64,000 nt of DNA from NCBI GenBank assembly GCA_009667805.1, contig CM019072.1, positions 33,845,519 through 33,909,518 on the forward strand, read 5' to 3'. The notes below the pieces were generated by a model. It did no database searches and was not told the DNA's origin. It worked only from the letters and a program-made list of their open reading frames with translations. How positions within the stretch are numbered: position 1 is the stretch's first letter; each line of letters opens with the position of its first letter. Of the stretch, positions 32,581 through 46,406 are shown one piece after another. Made by a program: the position numbers and the translations under genes. The stretch comes from Leptobrachium leishanense (lineage: Eukaryota; Chordata; Amphibia; Anura; Megophryidae).

Positions 32581-33467
32581 GCCGTGAAGCAGCGTGTCTG
32601 CCTGTATAAAATATACGTAAAAAATTGTAATTTTCACTCTGAATCCCATATATCCACACTTATCAGAAACAGAAATTTTTAGTCTACTTAAATGGTCATA
32701 AAAAATTCTTAAGTCCATCTGACAAGGTCAAGATTAAACTCTTAAACCCCCTTTCAGATCCGAAACAATTTATTTATACCCAGCACCATACAATTCCACT
32801 GTGGGGCAAAAAGGAAAGTATCACGTATCCCTCTATATATATCACGATGCAAGTCCCTTTAGACAGTCCCTATCTAGCCCTCCGAACCTTAGGTGGTCGG
32901 TAGTCTGGGTACCTCTAGGGACACAAACACATATATATATATATATATATGGTATGAAGATATACCCAGGACAGGGTTAAACGGAGGTAGCCTAATATCA
33001 ATATAAGGAAAGCAAGACAGAGGGTGGTTCTCATACAAGCCAAATCCCGTAGAATCAGAGTAGTCAGGAATAGCCAAAAACTGGTACACAAAGGGTGGTT
33101 CTCATACAAGCCGAGTCTCTCACAGTACAAACTGAATAAGAGCAAAAGGAGTCAGTGAATCGCTAAAAGAATCACTCAGCACTGAGGGAAGCAAACTCCA
33201 CGAAAGGGGGATGAGCCGGATCGCGCTGTCTGCCTTTAAGCACGGCAGGTCCGCATCATCATGCCGCTCCCCACCTCCTGATCTCCCACGTGACTTCCCG
33301 AAGCCGGCGCAAGTCCTGGCACCCGGCTGGTCGGGGCCCTCTCCAAGACCCAGACGTGACAGAAAGGTGGTGAGGGGAGCAGCAAGCATGACCCTGCAAC
33401 ACAATATAGAAAATAGCTGGGATATAGAAAATCTGGGAGCAGCGCAGCTGGCCATTCCTCTCCCTAC
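32581..33467. other. No gene; (AT)n and a local direct repeat
   Basis: An (AT)10 microsatellite lies at 32931-32950. The sequence AGGGTGGTTCTCATACAAGC occurs twice, at about 33021 and 33091. A GC-rich stretch starts near 33260. No coding signal is supported. Confidence 0.5.
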
Positions 33468-33608
33468 GAGCGGCTGCTGGCTTGCAGCTTGGCCGATCAT
33501 GTGGGATGGGAACCACCTGTCCAGCGCACGAGATCTCGCAAGAACTCGACTGCGCTGGTCAGGTGGTTCCCGGCATGCGGCCAAGCAGCATGCTGCCAGC
33601 GGCCACTC
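33468..33608. repeat. GC-rich imperfect palindrome next to minisatellite
   Basis: Arms 33468-33532 and 33546-33608 share GGGAACCACCTG, CCAGCGCA, GCTTGGCCG and a GCTGGC/GCAG block in inverted order. It lies directly beside the minisatellite of 33640-35405, just as the palindrome at 1088-1313 lies beside the related array at 690-1080. Confidence 0.8.
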
Positions 33609-33639
33609 GGGAGAAGAACAACGCAGGGCAAGGTGAGCG

Positions 33640-35405
33640 CTGGGGGCAAATACATCCATGAGCTGGCGGCAAATACATCCATGAGCTGGGGGCAAATACA
33701 TCCATGAGCTGGAGGCAATATATCCATGAGCTGGGGGCAAATAGATCCATGTGAGATGGGGCAAATACATCCATGAGCTGGGGGCAAATACATCCATGAG
33801 CTGGTGGCAAATACATCCATGAGCTGGGGGCAATATATCCATGAGCTGGGGGCAAATACATCCATGTGAGCTGGGGCAAATATACCCATGTGAGCTGGGG
33901 GGCAATATACCCATGTGTGAGCTGAGGTAATATATACTCATGTGTGAGCTGGGGCAAATATACCCATGTGTGAGCTGGGGGCAATATATACCCATGTGTG
34001 AGCGGGGGGCAAATATACCCATGTGTGACCTGGGGGGGAATATACCCATGTGTGAGCTGGGGCAATATATACCATGTGTGAGCTGGGGCAATATATACCC
34101 ATGTGTGAGCTGGGGCAATATATCCATGTGAGCTGGGGCAATATATCCATGTGAGCTGGGGCAATATATCCATGTGTGAGCTGGGGCAATATATCCATGT
34201 GAGCTGGGAGCAATATATATCCATGTGTGAGCTGGGGCAATATATGCATGTGAGCTGGGGGCAATATATGCATGTGAGCTGGGGGCACTATATATCCATG
34301 TGAGCTGGGGCAATAAATCCATGTGAGCTGGGGGCAATATATATATCCATGTGAGCTGGGGGCAATACTATCTTTTTTATATTGCAGGGAAAAAAAGTAA
34401 AAATATAGATCCTTTTTTTTGGGGGGGTAGGGTTTCTTGCACCGGGGCCCTCAGGTTTCTAGTTACGCCACTGGTCCTCCCTGTACCTGGATGGCAGGGG
34501 AAACTGTTCCGAGGAAAACTGAGGGGATTTGCAAGATGGCGGCCTTCTCATTACTACAGATGTGGCAAGTGCAGGTTTAACCTGCGACTTAGGATAATGA
34601 ATGCAAAATATACATTTAGGCTTCCTAATATCCATCAGCTGGGGGCAAATACATCCATGAGCTGGTGGCAAATACATCCATGAGCTGGGGGCAATATATC
34701 ATGAGCTGGGGGCAAATACATCCATGTGAGCTGGGGCAAATATACCCATGTGAGCTGGGGGGCAAATACATCCATGTGAGCTGGGGGCAAATACATCCAA
34801 GTGAGCTGGGGCAAATATACCCATGTGAGCTGGGGGGCAATATACCCATGTGTGAGCTGAGGTAATATATACTCATGTGTGAGCTGGGGCAAATATACCC
34901 ATGTGTGAGCTGGGGGCAATATATAACCATGTGTGAGTGGGGGGGGCAAATATACCCATGTGTGACCTGGGGGGGAATATACCCATGTGTGAGCTGGGGC
35001 AATATATACCATGTGTGAGCTGGGGCAATATATACCCATGTGTGAGCTGGGGCAATATATCCATGTGAGCTGGGGCAATATATCCATGTGTGAGCTGGGG
35101 CAATATATCCATGTGAGCTGGGGCAATATATCCATGTGTGAGCTGGGGCAATATATCCATGTGAGCTGGGAGCAATATATATCCATGTGTGAGCTGGGGC
35201 AATATATGCATGTGAGCTGGGGGGCAATATATGCATGTGAGCTGGGGGCACTATATATCCATGTGAGCTGGGGCAATAAATCCATGTGAGCTGGGGGCAA
35301 TATATATATTCATGTGAGCTGGAGCAATGTAAATCCATGTGAGCTGGGGCAATATATATATCCATGTGAGCTGGGGGCAATATATATATCCATGTGAGCT
35401 GGGGG
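33640..35405 (-). repeat. Minisatellite (GAGCTGGGGGCAATATATCCATGT unit), duplicated block
   Basis: Tandem units of about 24-31 bp with GAGCTGGGGGCAAATA and CATCCATG. They drift from CAAATACATCCATGAGC to CAATATATCCATGTGTGAGC along the array. It is interrupted by a unique segment at 34368-34633 that recurs at 35406-35673. Long minus-strand frames here (for example 34337-33120, 35380-34625) are repeat translations. It is the reverse complement of the array at 690-1080. Confidence 0.9.
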
Positions 35406-35673
35406 CAATACTATCTTTTTTATATTGCAGGGAAAAAAAAGTAAAAATATAGATCCTTTTTTTTTGGGGGGTAGGGTTTCTTGCACCGGGGCCCTCAGGT
35501 TTCTAGTTACGCCACTGGTCCTCCCTGTACCTGGATGGCAGGGGAAACTGTTCCGAGGAAAACTGAGGGGATTTGCAAGATGGCGGCCTTCTCATTACTA
35601 CAGATGTGGCAAGTGCAGGTTTAACCTGCGACTTAGGAAAATGAATGCAAAATATACATTTAGGCTTCCTAAT
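33655..35673. repeat. Tandem duplication of about 1.04 kb
   Basis: The block ending at about 34630 is repeated immediately, ending at 35673. Each copy consists of the minisatellite plus a 265-bp unique tail (34368-34633 and 35406-35673). The tail contains TTTTTTATATTGCAGGG, TTGCACCGGGGCCCTCAGG and AGATGGCGGCCTTCTC. The tails are almost identical, so the duplication is recent or an assembly artefact. In each tail the minus strand starts CAGTGGCGTAACTAG (34473 and 35517), which looks like a DNA-transposon terminus. Confidence 0.8.
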
Positions 35674-35675
35674 AT

Positions 35676-36903
35676 GCCTACCCATGGAAATCCATGTCCA
35701 TGTATCAATGTGAATGTGTTCTGTGACCCATCCGAAAGGTATCTCCTATGGCTGCCACATCCCAGGCTATAAGATCAATATGTTTTAAGACCGGAAATCC
35801 TGCTAACCTATTATAATGCTATAAAGCTCTTTAACTACTATATCCCCACTTTATCTGTCCAAGCCCCACCCCCAAAAACAGACTCAAGAGGAACTGGAGT
35901 AGGTTTTACGTCGCAAGCTGAAATCATGCCAGTGTCTGATGCCACCCTTGCTAAAATTCAGTTTATAATTATTATACCTGTGCTAGCTTGGGCAATACCT
36001 GAAATGCCAAGGTTAATTTGTTTCTTCACACAGCTCATGAGCTGCCCAGAATAAGATCAGCATTGCAGAACGACTTATCACTGGAGTGAAATCTATCCAC
36101 ATCATCACACCTTTGCGGATATTTTTGCACTCCCACCTTCCTACACCTATCACCTGCCAGCGGTGTCCAGTAACCTGGGACAGTATGAATTCTGTGTTCT
36201 CATTGAGTTGTTTCAATATCTCGTATCACTTATGAAAACTGCAGGTGTTCCCGGGTTCCAATGTATTTCCACTCAGCTGGTAAATAGCATCCAGCTTATC
36301 ACCTCGCTGCCCTTTGAATAGAGGTCTGCCTGCTGCTGTCTGCGAGCTGTGCTACACATTGTACTCAAAGGGAGATAAGACAAGACATTCTCTGTACACA
36401 GAAGAGACTAATGTGCAAAATGGAACATGATTACATCACGATTGGGCTCTGGGTTGCCATTGTCTATGTATCTAATATTTATTGATGGATGGAGCATTAT
36501 GTTGCGAACCAATGCATGGAATACCTAACAGGGGTTCAAATTATGCAGAAGAGCTTCCAAATGTGTAATATTTAATGTGATATATAAGTTGATGTACTGC
36601 ACATATAGTGCATAATTCAAACAAAACAAAACAAAAACAGTACATTGTGTTGGCTCCATTACTGAAAAATCAGGTTTTCATAAATATTCGTTAGTGTGGA
36701 CCATGCCTTGAGCACAACAACTATCACAGAATCTCAGTGGACTCATTATGGGGATTCATGAAGTTGGAAGGGGATACAAAGACTTTTCTTAAGTGTTTAT
36801 CAAACCACTGGTATGGCATATCTATAAATGAGAATATTTCCAGACTGTTGCTGTTTTCTCTTGGTATACACAAAATGTGGCTGGACACTTGGTGTACCTT
36901 ATG
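35676..36903. other. No gene recognised
   Basis: Intergenic sequence without long frames or clear repeats. Confidence 0.4.
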
Positions 36904-37174
36904 GGGGTTATTCAGAGAGCACTGAAATGATGTCGACAGCAGAGCACTTCGGCAACTTTTCACTGCTGTTCGGTGTTCTCTGAATAGATTAACCATTGCT
37001 TCTCTATGTGGGATTTCACTGCCTTCTACAGCCAACATACTTGCAGGCAGTTCGCCACAATTAGGCAAACTGCCTGCTCTCTGAATAGCCGAATGGCTCC
37101 TAAATGTCATCGCACAAGGAAATTCCCTGTTTGGTGACATTTCGGGGCCAGACCATCTCTCTCTGAATAACCCC
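36904..37174. mobile_element. Short MITE with GGGGTTATTCAGAGA termini
   Basis: 271 bp. Left end GGGGTTATTCAGAGAGC, right end CTCTCTGAATAACCCC. Flanks TTATG (36899-36903) and TTATA (37175-37179) fit a 5-bp duplication with one change. The interior is shared with 4337-5060. It lies immediately left of the Tc1 element at 37184. Confidence 0.8.
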
Positions 37175-37183
37175 TTATATATA

Positions 37184-38806
<1,623 letters not shown>

Positions 38807-39006
38807 TACAATACTGCTCCAACTGTGGGTTCTCAAATGAAATCCCAGAGAGCCAGCTTCAATATAGAGACTATAGAAGAAAATAAGGGGTATCCAGGCA
38901 CTACACGTATGGTGCAACAGCAGCTTTTATTTGGATGACGGGAACAGCAAAGTTTCTCCATTTTTCATAAATTGAACTTGCCATGGGCAAAATAAGTTTT
39001 GACACA

Positions 39007-39390
39007 CCCAAATGTGGTGCAGATGTCTACACTATTGTGATAAATACAGGTGATGCTCTGTCACAACATCAGATGTGCTTGAGAGATAATAGAATGTTCA
39101 TGCAGTTATAACACCAGCATGGGGTTTAATGCCGCATTTACGTCTGAACCAATATTATCTCTCCCCATCCTAATTGTTTGTTAATCTCTCTCTGCCACTT
39201 GAATTAAATTTTCTTGCTCTTCAACTCTTTTTATTTCCCATACAGTCTTTCTCATTTCATTCACATTATACATTTCTTGATATTACTTCTATAGTGGATG
39301 AAGTCAATAAACAGAAAATATTGTGCGCATTCACCTTATTCTCATCTTTTTCTTTTTTCCTTGTCTTCCATCCATTTTTCCTCCTTTTAC
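39007..39390. repeat. Dispersed repeat, copy 1 (paired with 46407-46775)
   Basis: Long blocks are shared with 46407-46775: CCAAATGTGGTGCAGATGTC, GAGAGATAATAGAATGTTCA, ATTATCTCTCCCCATCCTAA, GTCAATAAACAGAAAATATT and CTTCCATCCATTTTTC. The two copies flank the chromovirus 40483-46192 in the same orientation. The nature of the repeat is unknown. Confidence 0.85.
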
Positions 39391-40482
39391 TTTACATTCT
39401 GACTTATAATTTGTCTTTACCCCATGTGTCTGCCAATAAACTGGCCCTGTAGTCCATCTGCTCATCGAAAAAGGTCCTGCTGTGCCCGATGGCTAGTCCA
39501 CACCTTCTGCCCACCTCTATCTACACAGCTATATAAATGTCCACCAATACAGCTATTCAGCTAAATATCTACCTGCTTATATCTCTACACTACACAGCTG
39601 TATATCTGCCCATAACAATAGCTACACAACTATGTATTTGCACACCTATATATATCTACACAACTACAGATCTGCCTTTTTATATATAAGTATCTGCCAG
39701 GTTATATATACCTAGCTGTCCAGTTATATAAAATAAAACATGTTTTTATTTCAAGCAGCTCCAAAAATAGACCTACCAAATATTCAGCTCAAGGACCGAC
39801 CTTAATCCAGCCCTGTTATCATCTTACAAAAAGTTACAAAACACTCGTCATCTCATGTTGTTGTATCAGCTTTCTTCTGATATTTATCATTTAAATATTT
39901 CCCCTATTGGGATCACCAAACACCTTGTATTGTGTGTGTACACAGCATCAGTTTATATCCCTTCCACCACAAAGAAGAAAAATATAACATTGTACCTCCA
40001 TTCCATTTCCAATCAACTAATATTTGTGCAATGTATTTCTGTTTGTCAAAAATCACAGAAATACATATTTATTTAAATTAAAGCTAAATTTAATAAATAT
40101 ATTTAACATAATGAATGTTGTAGTGTATAATATCAGTGATTGATAGGGAACTTATGAATCAAATAAGTATAAATATTATTATAGATCTGCCCTTAAAATG
40201 GCCATAATGTGGGTAACCTCTGGACTCATGGTGAATCATCCTTCACCTGGCAGAAGAGAAAAAGTCACCTGTGGGGGAAACCTCTGGGTAACTGTGGGAT
40301 GAAGAACTATTGTTCCCTCTGGGCATTAAGATGCTAAGGTAAAGTTTCTATGAAAAAAGGACTCATTCAGTTAAAGTAGAAATTTAGAAAGGCACATTTA
40401 GAAAGACTGTCATGTATTGACAGGCAGACATATATAAACAGACATAAAACAATCATTGAAAACAGATTAATATGGATATAGC
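39391..40482. other. AT-rich, no gene recognised
   Basis: This contains loose CTACACAGCTATATATCTGCC-type short repeats (39510-39730). No coding signal is supported. Confidence 0.45.
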
Positions 40483-41191
40483 TGTCAGGGCTCGGCGGGC
40501 GCCGCCGGCTCGGCGTCCCGCCGGGCCGCCGACCCGGCATCCTTCTTCCCGGCTCCGGGGTCGGCGTCCTCTCCGAGTCCTGTGTGCGTGCAGTAGGCGC
40601 GCGCGCCGCCGGCAGTTCCGGATTTAGCCCTCCCGGCGGCGCGACGTCACCAATCAGCAGGCAAGGCACCAGATTTAAACTTGCTTTTCCCATTCCTCAG
40701 TGCCCCTTTCTGGTTTTGCCTGTCTGACCCTTAAGTGCTCGTTTATTTCACTCAATTTGACTTACTGTGTATGACCTGGCTATCTCTCTCACTTGTGTAC
40801 CTCTATACCCTTGACCCGGCTTGTTACTCGACTCTGTTTTCGCCTATACCCTATTGCTTTCTGATATACGTTCCTGGCTTACCAGCGTTTACACCAGCCA
40901 CTCTAAGGACTGGTTCCTGTCCTCCTTGTGTCCCTGCCTTATAGGTTCACCTCCTGTTTGTGCGAAACCCAGCCACTATAAGGAACTGGTACCGCATTGT
41001 GACTCTATCTTGCTTTACCTGGCACTGCCGTTACGTACCCTTGTTGGTGTTGGCCTGAAGACAGGGCAGCCCTCATTATTTGTGTTAACCCAGCCACTAC
41101 AAGGACTGGTTTCTCTTCTACGACTCGAGGCTCCTGTTTTCACTAAGGGCTAACCGTTCGTCCACCCTCAGGTACGTGAGCGTGCCTGACA
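40483..41191 (+). repeat. 5' LTR of chromovirus
   Basis: 709 bp, TGTCAGGGCTCGGCGGGC to GTGCCTGACA, paired with 45482-46192. The first 200 bp are very GC-rich and followed by ATTTAAACTTGC. Differences from the 3' copy are mostly single-base gains or losses. Flanks ATAGC (40478-40482) and ATAAC (46193-46197) fit a 5-bp duplication with one change. Confidence 0.95.
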
Positions 41192-41206
41192 TTAAAAGGG
41201 CCATGG

Positions 41207-42131
41207 ACTTGCAGGGACCGCTCAGCAATTCTCTGGTCTAGAAACCGTTTGGAGGAGCAAGATCACCGTCTTGATCAGTTCGCCCAGGCCCTCCAAACGC
41301 TGCTCACCCCGTACCGCCCCTACCCAGGTAGAGGTTTCCCCTCCCGTGAATCCTCTCCTTCCGAACCGTTCTCTGTGCCCACCTCGTCCCCTAACTTGCT
41401 ACCTCCAGTACGTTATGGGGCGATCCTACCGCCTGTCGAGGTTTTCTGAACCAGATTTCCATTCATTTCGAATTAACCCCGTGGTCTTACCCTACAGATC
41501 GTGCCAAAATCGCCTTTGTCATCAAACCATCTTACCGACAAAGCGTTGAGTTGGGCTAACCCTCTTTGGGATACCGATAAACCGATTGTCTATAATTATC
41601 GTGACTTTATGTCGGCCTTTCGTAGGTGTTTGACCCTCCCGGGCGTAAAACCAATGCCGCAAAATCCTTGTTACGCTTGCGCCAGGGTGCGAAATCACTG
41701 GGTGAATATGCTCTGGAGTTTAGATCATTGCTTCTGAATTGAACTGGAACAATGAGGCTTTGATAGCCGTGTTTTCTGAGGGCCTGAACGATGAGTTGCA
41801 AGATGAGATAGCGGCCAGAGATCTCCCAGGGGACCTGGAAGACTTGATTACTTACCTGTCCTTTATCGATGAACGCCTTCGCCATCGTCGACTTACTAAG
41901 GAGAGGTCTAAAAGACCACCGGTTAGGCAGCCTCCCCGGTTTTCTGTACCTTTGCTTCCCGAGTCTCATTCTCCCCCCGAACCCATGCAATTAGATAGCA
42001 CCAAGATCCCTGATTGTGAAAAACAACGCAGACGACGTGAGGGTTTATGCCTGTACTGTGGTTTGGGGGGTCATTTCCTTAAGGGCTGTTCCAAACGCCC
42101 CCAGGGTCCATCGGGAAACTCTCATGCCTAA
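41207..42131 (+). pseudogene. Chromovirus Gag (frameshifted)
   Basis: Frames 41249-41449, 41501-41737 and 41739-42131 cover Gag. The start has the coiled-coil-like RLEEQDHRLDQFAQALQTLL. The middle has ALSWANPLWDTDKPIVYNY and LSEGLNDELQDEIAARDLP, typical of the gypsy Gag capsid region. The C-terminal zinc knuckle [14 protein letters not shown] lies at 42048-42089. It packages element RNA. At least two indels break it. Confidence 0.85.
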
Positions 42132-42149
42132 GTGCCTCTAGGGGACAGC

Positions 42150-43880
42150 TCTTAGGCGCTTTTTCCTTCGTCCCCCAAACTGGAAATAGACTCCGGGTTC
42201 CGGTTACTCTATCCTGGGAGAGTTCCCGTAACCCGGTACAACTCTATGCCTTAGTAGACTCTGGTGCTGCCGATAACTTTATTGACATAAATTTTGCTCG
42301 CAAACATGCCATACCCCTGGTTGAAAAAGAAACCCCATTACTTGTACAGGCCATCGATGGCAGACCTCTCGAAACCCCTTTTGTTTTGTTTGAATCTCGC
42401 AATATTACTGTTGGGATAGGACTGTGTCATAAAGAAAGTATGTTCTTCCATGCTATTTCGTCCCCTTCCTATCCTATCGTACTGGGTTACCCCTGGTTAA
42501 CCCGCCGTAACCCTGTTATTGACTGGCGAGCTCGTCAGATCGCGAAGTGGGATAATGATTGTATGGCTTCTTGTATTGAGATCCCACTATCCATTAATGT
42601 CTTGAATTTGCCCACGGCCCCTCTGACGACTTCCATTCCTGTCCCCTACTCGGACTTGGCACCTGTGTTTGACAAAAGAGAGGCCGATAGATTACCCCCC
42701 CATCGTTCTTACGATTGTGCCATCGACCTTCTTCCTGGTACCATGCCTCCTAAAGGGGCTGTCTATCCTTTGTCCGTGAAAGAACATAAGGTTTTGGAGG
42801 AGTACATTAAAGATTCCCTTAAAAAAGGGTTTATTCGTCCTTCCTCCTCTCCCGCTGGGGCAGGGTTTTTCTTTGTGCAGAAAAAGGAGGGTGATCTTAG
42901 ACCCTGTATCGATTTTCGAGGGTTGAACAAGATCACCGTTAAAAATGCCTACCCCATTCCACTCATCCCCGAGCTGTTTGACCGCCTGAAACATTCCAAA
43001 ATCTTTTCGAAACTGGATCTCAGAGGAGCGTACAATTTAATAAGAATCAAACACGGGGATGAGTGGAAGACTGCGTTTAACACCAGGTTAGGGATTACGA
43101 GTACTTGGTTATGCCCTTCGGTTTATGTAACGCTCCAGCAGTGTTTCAGGCGTTTATTAATGATGTGTTACGAGAGTACACCCCTTGTTTTGTCGTGGTT
43201 TACCTTGATGATGTGTTAATACATTCCCTGATCTGAACACCCACCACGTACATGTACGACTCGTCTTATCTAAGCTCTTGGCCAACGGCCTCTACTGCAA
43301 GCTAGAAAAATGCCTATTCGATGTCCAACAGGTACAGTTTTTGGGTTATGTTATATCCTCCTCTGGTTTCATGATGGATCCCAAAAAACTGGAGGCCATC
43401 AGTCACTGGCCTCTTCCCAAGGGCCTCAAGGCCATTCAAAGGTTTATTGGCTTCTCTAATTACTATAGACGGTTTATCAAGGGCTTTTCGTCCATTATTG
43501 CACCCATTACAGCATTGACGAGAAAGGGAGGTGACACTCAGAATTGGTCCTCCAGTGCCCTGGAGGCTTTCGAACGGTTAAAGGAGGCCTTTTCCACTGC
43601 TCCCATTCTACACCACCCTGATCCCAATAGACCCTTCCTTTTAGAGGTTGACGCATCGAAACCGGGGTAGGAGCCGTCTTGTCCCAACGTCCAGCTGATG
43701 ACAAGCCTATGCAACCCTGTGGTTTTTATTCTAGGAAATTGTCCCCTACCGAGGCCCGTTACGACATTGGGGACAGGGAATTGTTAGCCATTATTTTGGC
43801 CTTAAAAGAATGGCGCCATCTCTTGGAGGGCTCCACCTGTCCGTTTTCCATTCTCACTGACCACAAAATTTGATTTACCT
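42150..43880 (+). pseudogene. Chromovirus Pol: protease, RT, RNase H (frameshifted)
   Basis: The protease motif [11 protein letters not shown] has its DSG at 42257-42265. The frame 42386-43219 carries the protease C-terminus (PIVLGYPWL), the linker ([17 protein letters not shown]) and RT fingers/palm ([35 protein letters not shown]). The catalytic YLDD lies at 43201-43212, just before a frame break. RT thumb sequence continues at 43278-43670 ([27 protein letters not shown]). RNase H follows at 43679-43873 ([20 protein letters not shown]). Several single-base indels separate the pieces. Confidence 0.9.
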
Positions 43881-43916
43881 GTCCGAGGCTAAAAGGTTGA
43901 ACCCTAGACAAGCTCA

Positions 43917-45626
43917 ATGGCCTTTTTTCTCACCAGATTTGACTTCCTCATTACGTACAGACCCGGGTCTAAAAATGTTAAGGCCGACGCACTCTCCAGA
44001 CAATATGAACCCCTAGCAACTCCAGTGTCTGTACCTGTGTCCATAGTTCCCGAAAGGAAAATTTTAGCCTCTCTGAGTACACGAGTCGAGTCTCCTTTCT
44101 GGAACCTCTTACTCTCTAACAGGCTCTGGCTCCCCCGTCTAAACCACAGAATAAGCTATTCGTTCCTTCTGTAGAGGTACCCACTGCTTTACAGCTCTTT
44201 CACGAATCCAAATTCGCTGGACATTTTGGGGTAAATAAAACTCTTGACTTGATTAAACGACACCTTTGGTGGCCGACACTTACTAAAGATGTAAAAGATT
44301 ACGTAACCACCTGTTTTGTTTGTACCCGTTCCAAATCCTCCCGCCTTTGTCCTGCTGGCCTCCTCCAACCCCTACCGATCCCTGAGCGCCCTTGGTCTCA
44401 TTTAGCTATGGACTTCCTAGTGGAACTAACCCCTTCACTTGGTCATACTGTGATTTTTGTGGTTGTCGATCGCTTCTCTAAAATGGCACATTTTATTCCG
44501 TTAAAGAAGCTCCCCTCCTCCAGCGAGCTAGTACAGATTTTTACCAAAGAAATATTCAGACTACATGGTGTTCCTAATGTTCTCGTCTCGGATCGGGTTC
44601 TCAGTTTATCTCTAAGTTCTGGAGAGGCTTCTGTCACCAGTTGGGCGTCAAACTGTCCTTTTCGTCCGCGTATCACCCCGCAAACGAACGGTTTAGCCGA
44701 AAGAACCAACCAAACGCTTGAGACTTATTTAAGGTGTTTTATTTCTGACGCACAGGATGATTGGGTTACTCTGTTACCATGGGCAGAATTTGCGTATAAC
44801 AACGCCACATCACAGTCGACAAAATTTTCTCCTTTCGAAATAGTCACGGGTATGCATCCCACTATTTTTCCATCCTCGTTCTCCCCCCAGAACATTCCTG
44901 CCCTGGAGGAACACCTAGATAAGCTCCGGGTTATTTGGGAGAAGACCAGGTTGAATCTAGAATCCGCTTCCTTGAGCCAGAAGCGGGCGGCTGATCGGAG
45001 GCGCAGACCTCCACCAGTGTACCATGTGGGTGACAGGGTTTGGCTCAGCACACGCCACATTCGTCTGAAGGTCCGTCTATGAAATTCGCGCCTCGTTTTA
45101 TCGGTCCGTATAAAATACTCCGATGTATCAATCCCGTAGTATACGCACTGCAATTGCCTGTCTCTTTGCGTATTCCCAACTCCTTTCATGTCTCTTTATT
45201 GAAGCCGCTCTCCTGCAACCGTTTTACTCGCCCTGACTCCCTCCTCCCCCTGTGGTGGTTGATGGGACTCCCGAGTATGAAATTGAGTCCATCTTGGATT
45301 CCCGTTATGTCCGCAATCGGTTGCAGTATTTGGTTCATTGGACTGGCTATGGCCCCGCGGATCGCACATGGGTTTCGTCACGTGACGTTCATGCTCCTCG
45401 ATTGGTCTCCGCCTTTCATCATCGTTTTCCCGATCGCCCGGCTCCCAGCCGCCCGGTGGGCGTTCCTCAAGGCGGGGGTGCTGTCAGGGCTCGGCGGGCG
45501 CCGCCGGCTCGGCGTCCCGCCGGGCCGCCGACCCGGCATCCTTCTTCCCGGCTCCGGGGTCGGCGTCCTCTCCGAGTCCTGTGTGCGCGCAGTAGGCGCG
45601 CGCGCCGCTGGCAGTTCCGGATTTAG
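43917..45626 (+). pseudogene. Chromovirus integrase and chromodomain (frameshifted)
   Basis: Frame 43917-44174 ends the RNase H region ([17 protein letters not shown]). The frame 44249-45082 holds the integrase: zinc-binding tail (CFVCTRSKSSR), catalytic core (AMDFLVELTPS, VLVSDRV near 44580, PQTNGLAERTNQTLE with the glutamate) and [14 protein letters not shown]. After a frameshift, 45040-45240 gives [20 protein letters not shown] further shift leads to the chromodomain ([31 protein letters not shown], 45270-45380), which in related elements directs integration to marked chromatin. Confidence 0.9.
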
Positions 45627-46192
45627 CCCTCCCGGCGGCGCGACGTCACCAATCAGCAGGCAAGGCACCAGATTTAAACTTGCTTTTCCCATTCCTCAGT
45701 GCCCTTTCGTGGTTTTGCCTGTCTGACCCTTAAGTGCTCGTTTATTTCACTCAATTTGACTTACTGTGTATGACCTGGCTATCTCTCTCGACTTGTGTAC
45801 CTCTATACCCCTTGACCCGGCTTGTTACTCGACTCTGTTTTCGCCTATACCCTATTGCTTTCTGATATACGTTCCTGGCTTACCAGCGTTTACACCAGCC
45901 ACTCTAAGGACTGGTTCCTGTCCTCCTTGTGTCCCTGCCTTATAGGTTCACCTCCTGTTTGTGCGAAACCCAGCCACTATAAGGACTGGTACCGCATTGT
46001 GACTCTATCTTGCTTTACCGGCACTGCCGTTACGTACCCTTGGTTGGTGTTGGCCTGAAGACAGGGCAGCCCTCATTATTTGTGTTAACCCAGCCACTAC
46101 AAGGACTGGTTTCTCTTCTACGTACTCGAGGCTCCTGTTTTCACTAAGGGCTAACCGTTCGTCCACCCTCAGGTACGTGAGCGTGCCTGACA
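45482..46192 (+). repeat. 3' LTR of chromovirus
   Basis: 711-bp partner of 40483-41191, TGTCAGGG to CCTGACA. Confidence 0.95.
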
Positions 46193-46406
46193 ATAACCTG
46201 CTGAGCACTAGGCAAATTTCTTCTACCCCCCTCCCCACTTCTCCTACCTGTATGCAACGTTCCTGATGCAGTGCGCAAAGCTTAAAAGGATATCAAAGTA
46301 TGTTAAAGGGTAAAGGAGTAGCAATGCAAACTATATCGCCCCCAGCTACAACCTCCAAACCACTAAGGTCTACTCTTAATAACTCAAGCTCCAAGTCTTT
46401 ACACAC

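Larger units (their letters stand above)
40483..46192 (+). mobile_element. Full-length Ty3/gypsy chromovirus, frameshifted
   Basis: 5.7 kb with two LTRs of about 710 bp and the order Gag (CCHC), protease, RT, RNase H, integrase, chromodomain. The chromodomain places it with chromoviruses. A purine-rich GGCGGGGGTGC precedes the 3' LTR. The coding region is broken into at least eight frames. Because the LTRs are nearly identical, the element should be young, so the frame breaks are unexpectedly many. Confidence 0.95.

Noticed and set aside
33120..34337. Minus-strand ORF of 405 codons rich in histidine, tyrosine and proline
   Set aside because: It is a translation of the AT-rich minisatellite. 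Similar frames recur in the duplicated block and break wherever unit length varies.
34368..34390. Splice-acceptor-like TTTTTTATATTGCAGGG
   Set aside because: It is a good match to a 3' splice site but has no open exon behind it. It occurs in a duplicated repeat tail, so it is probably chance.
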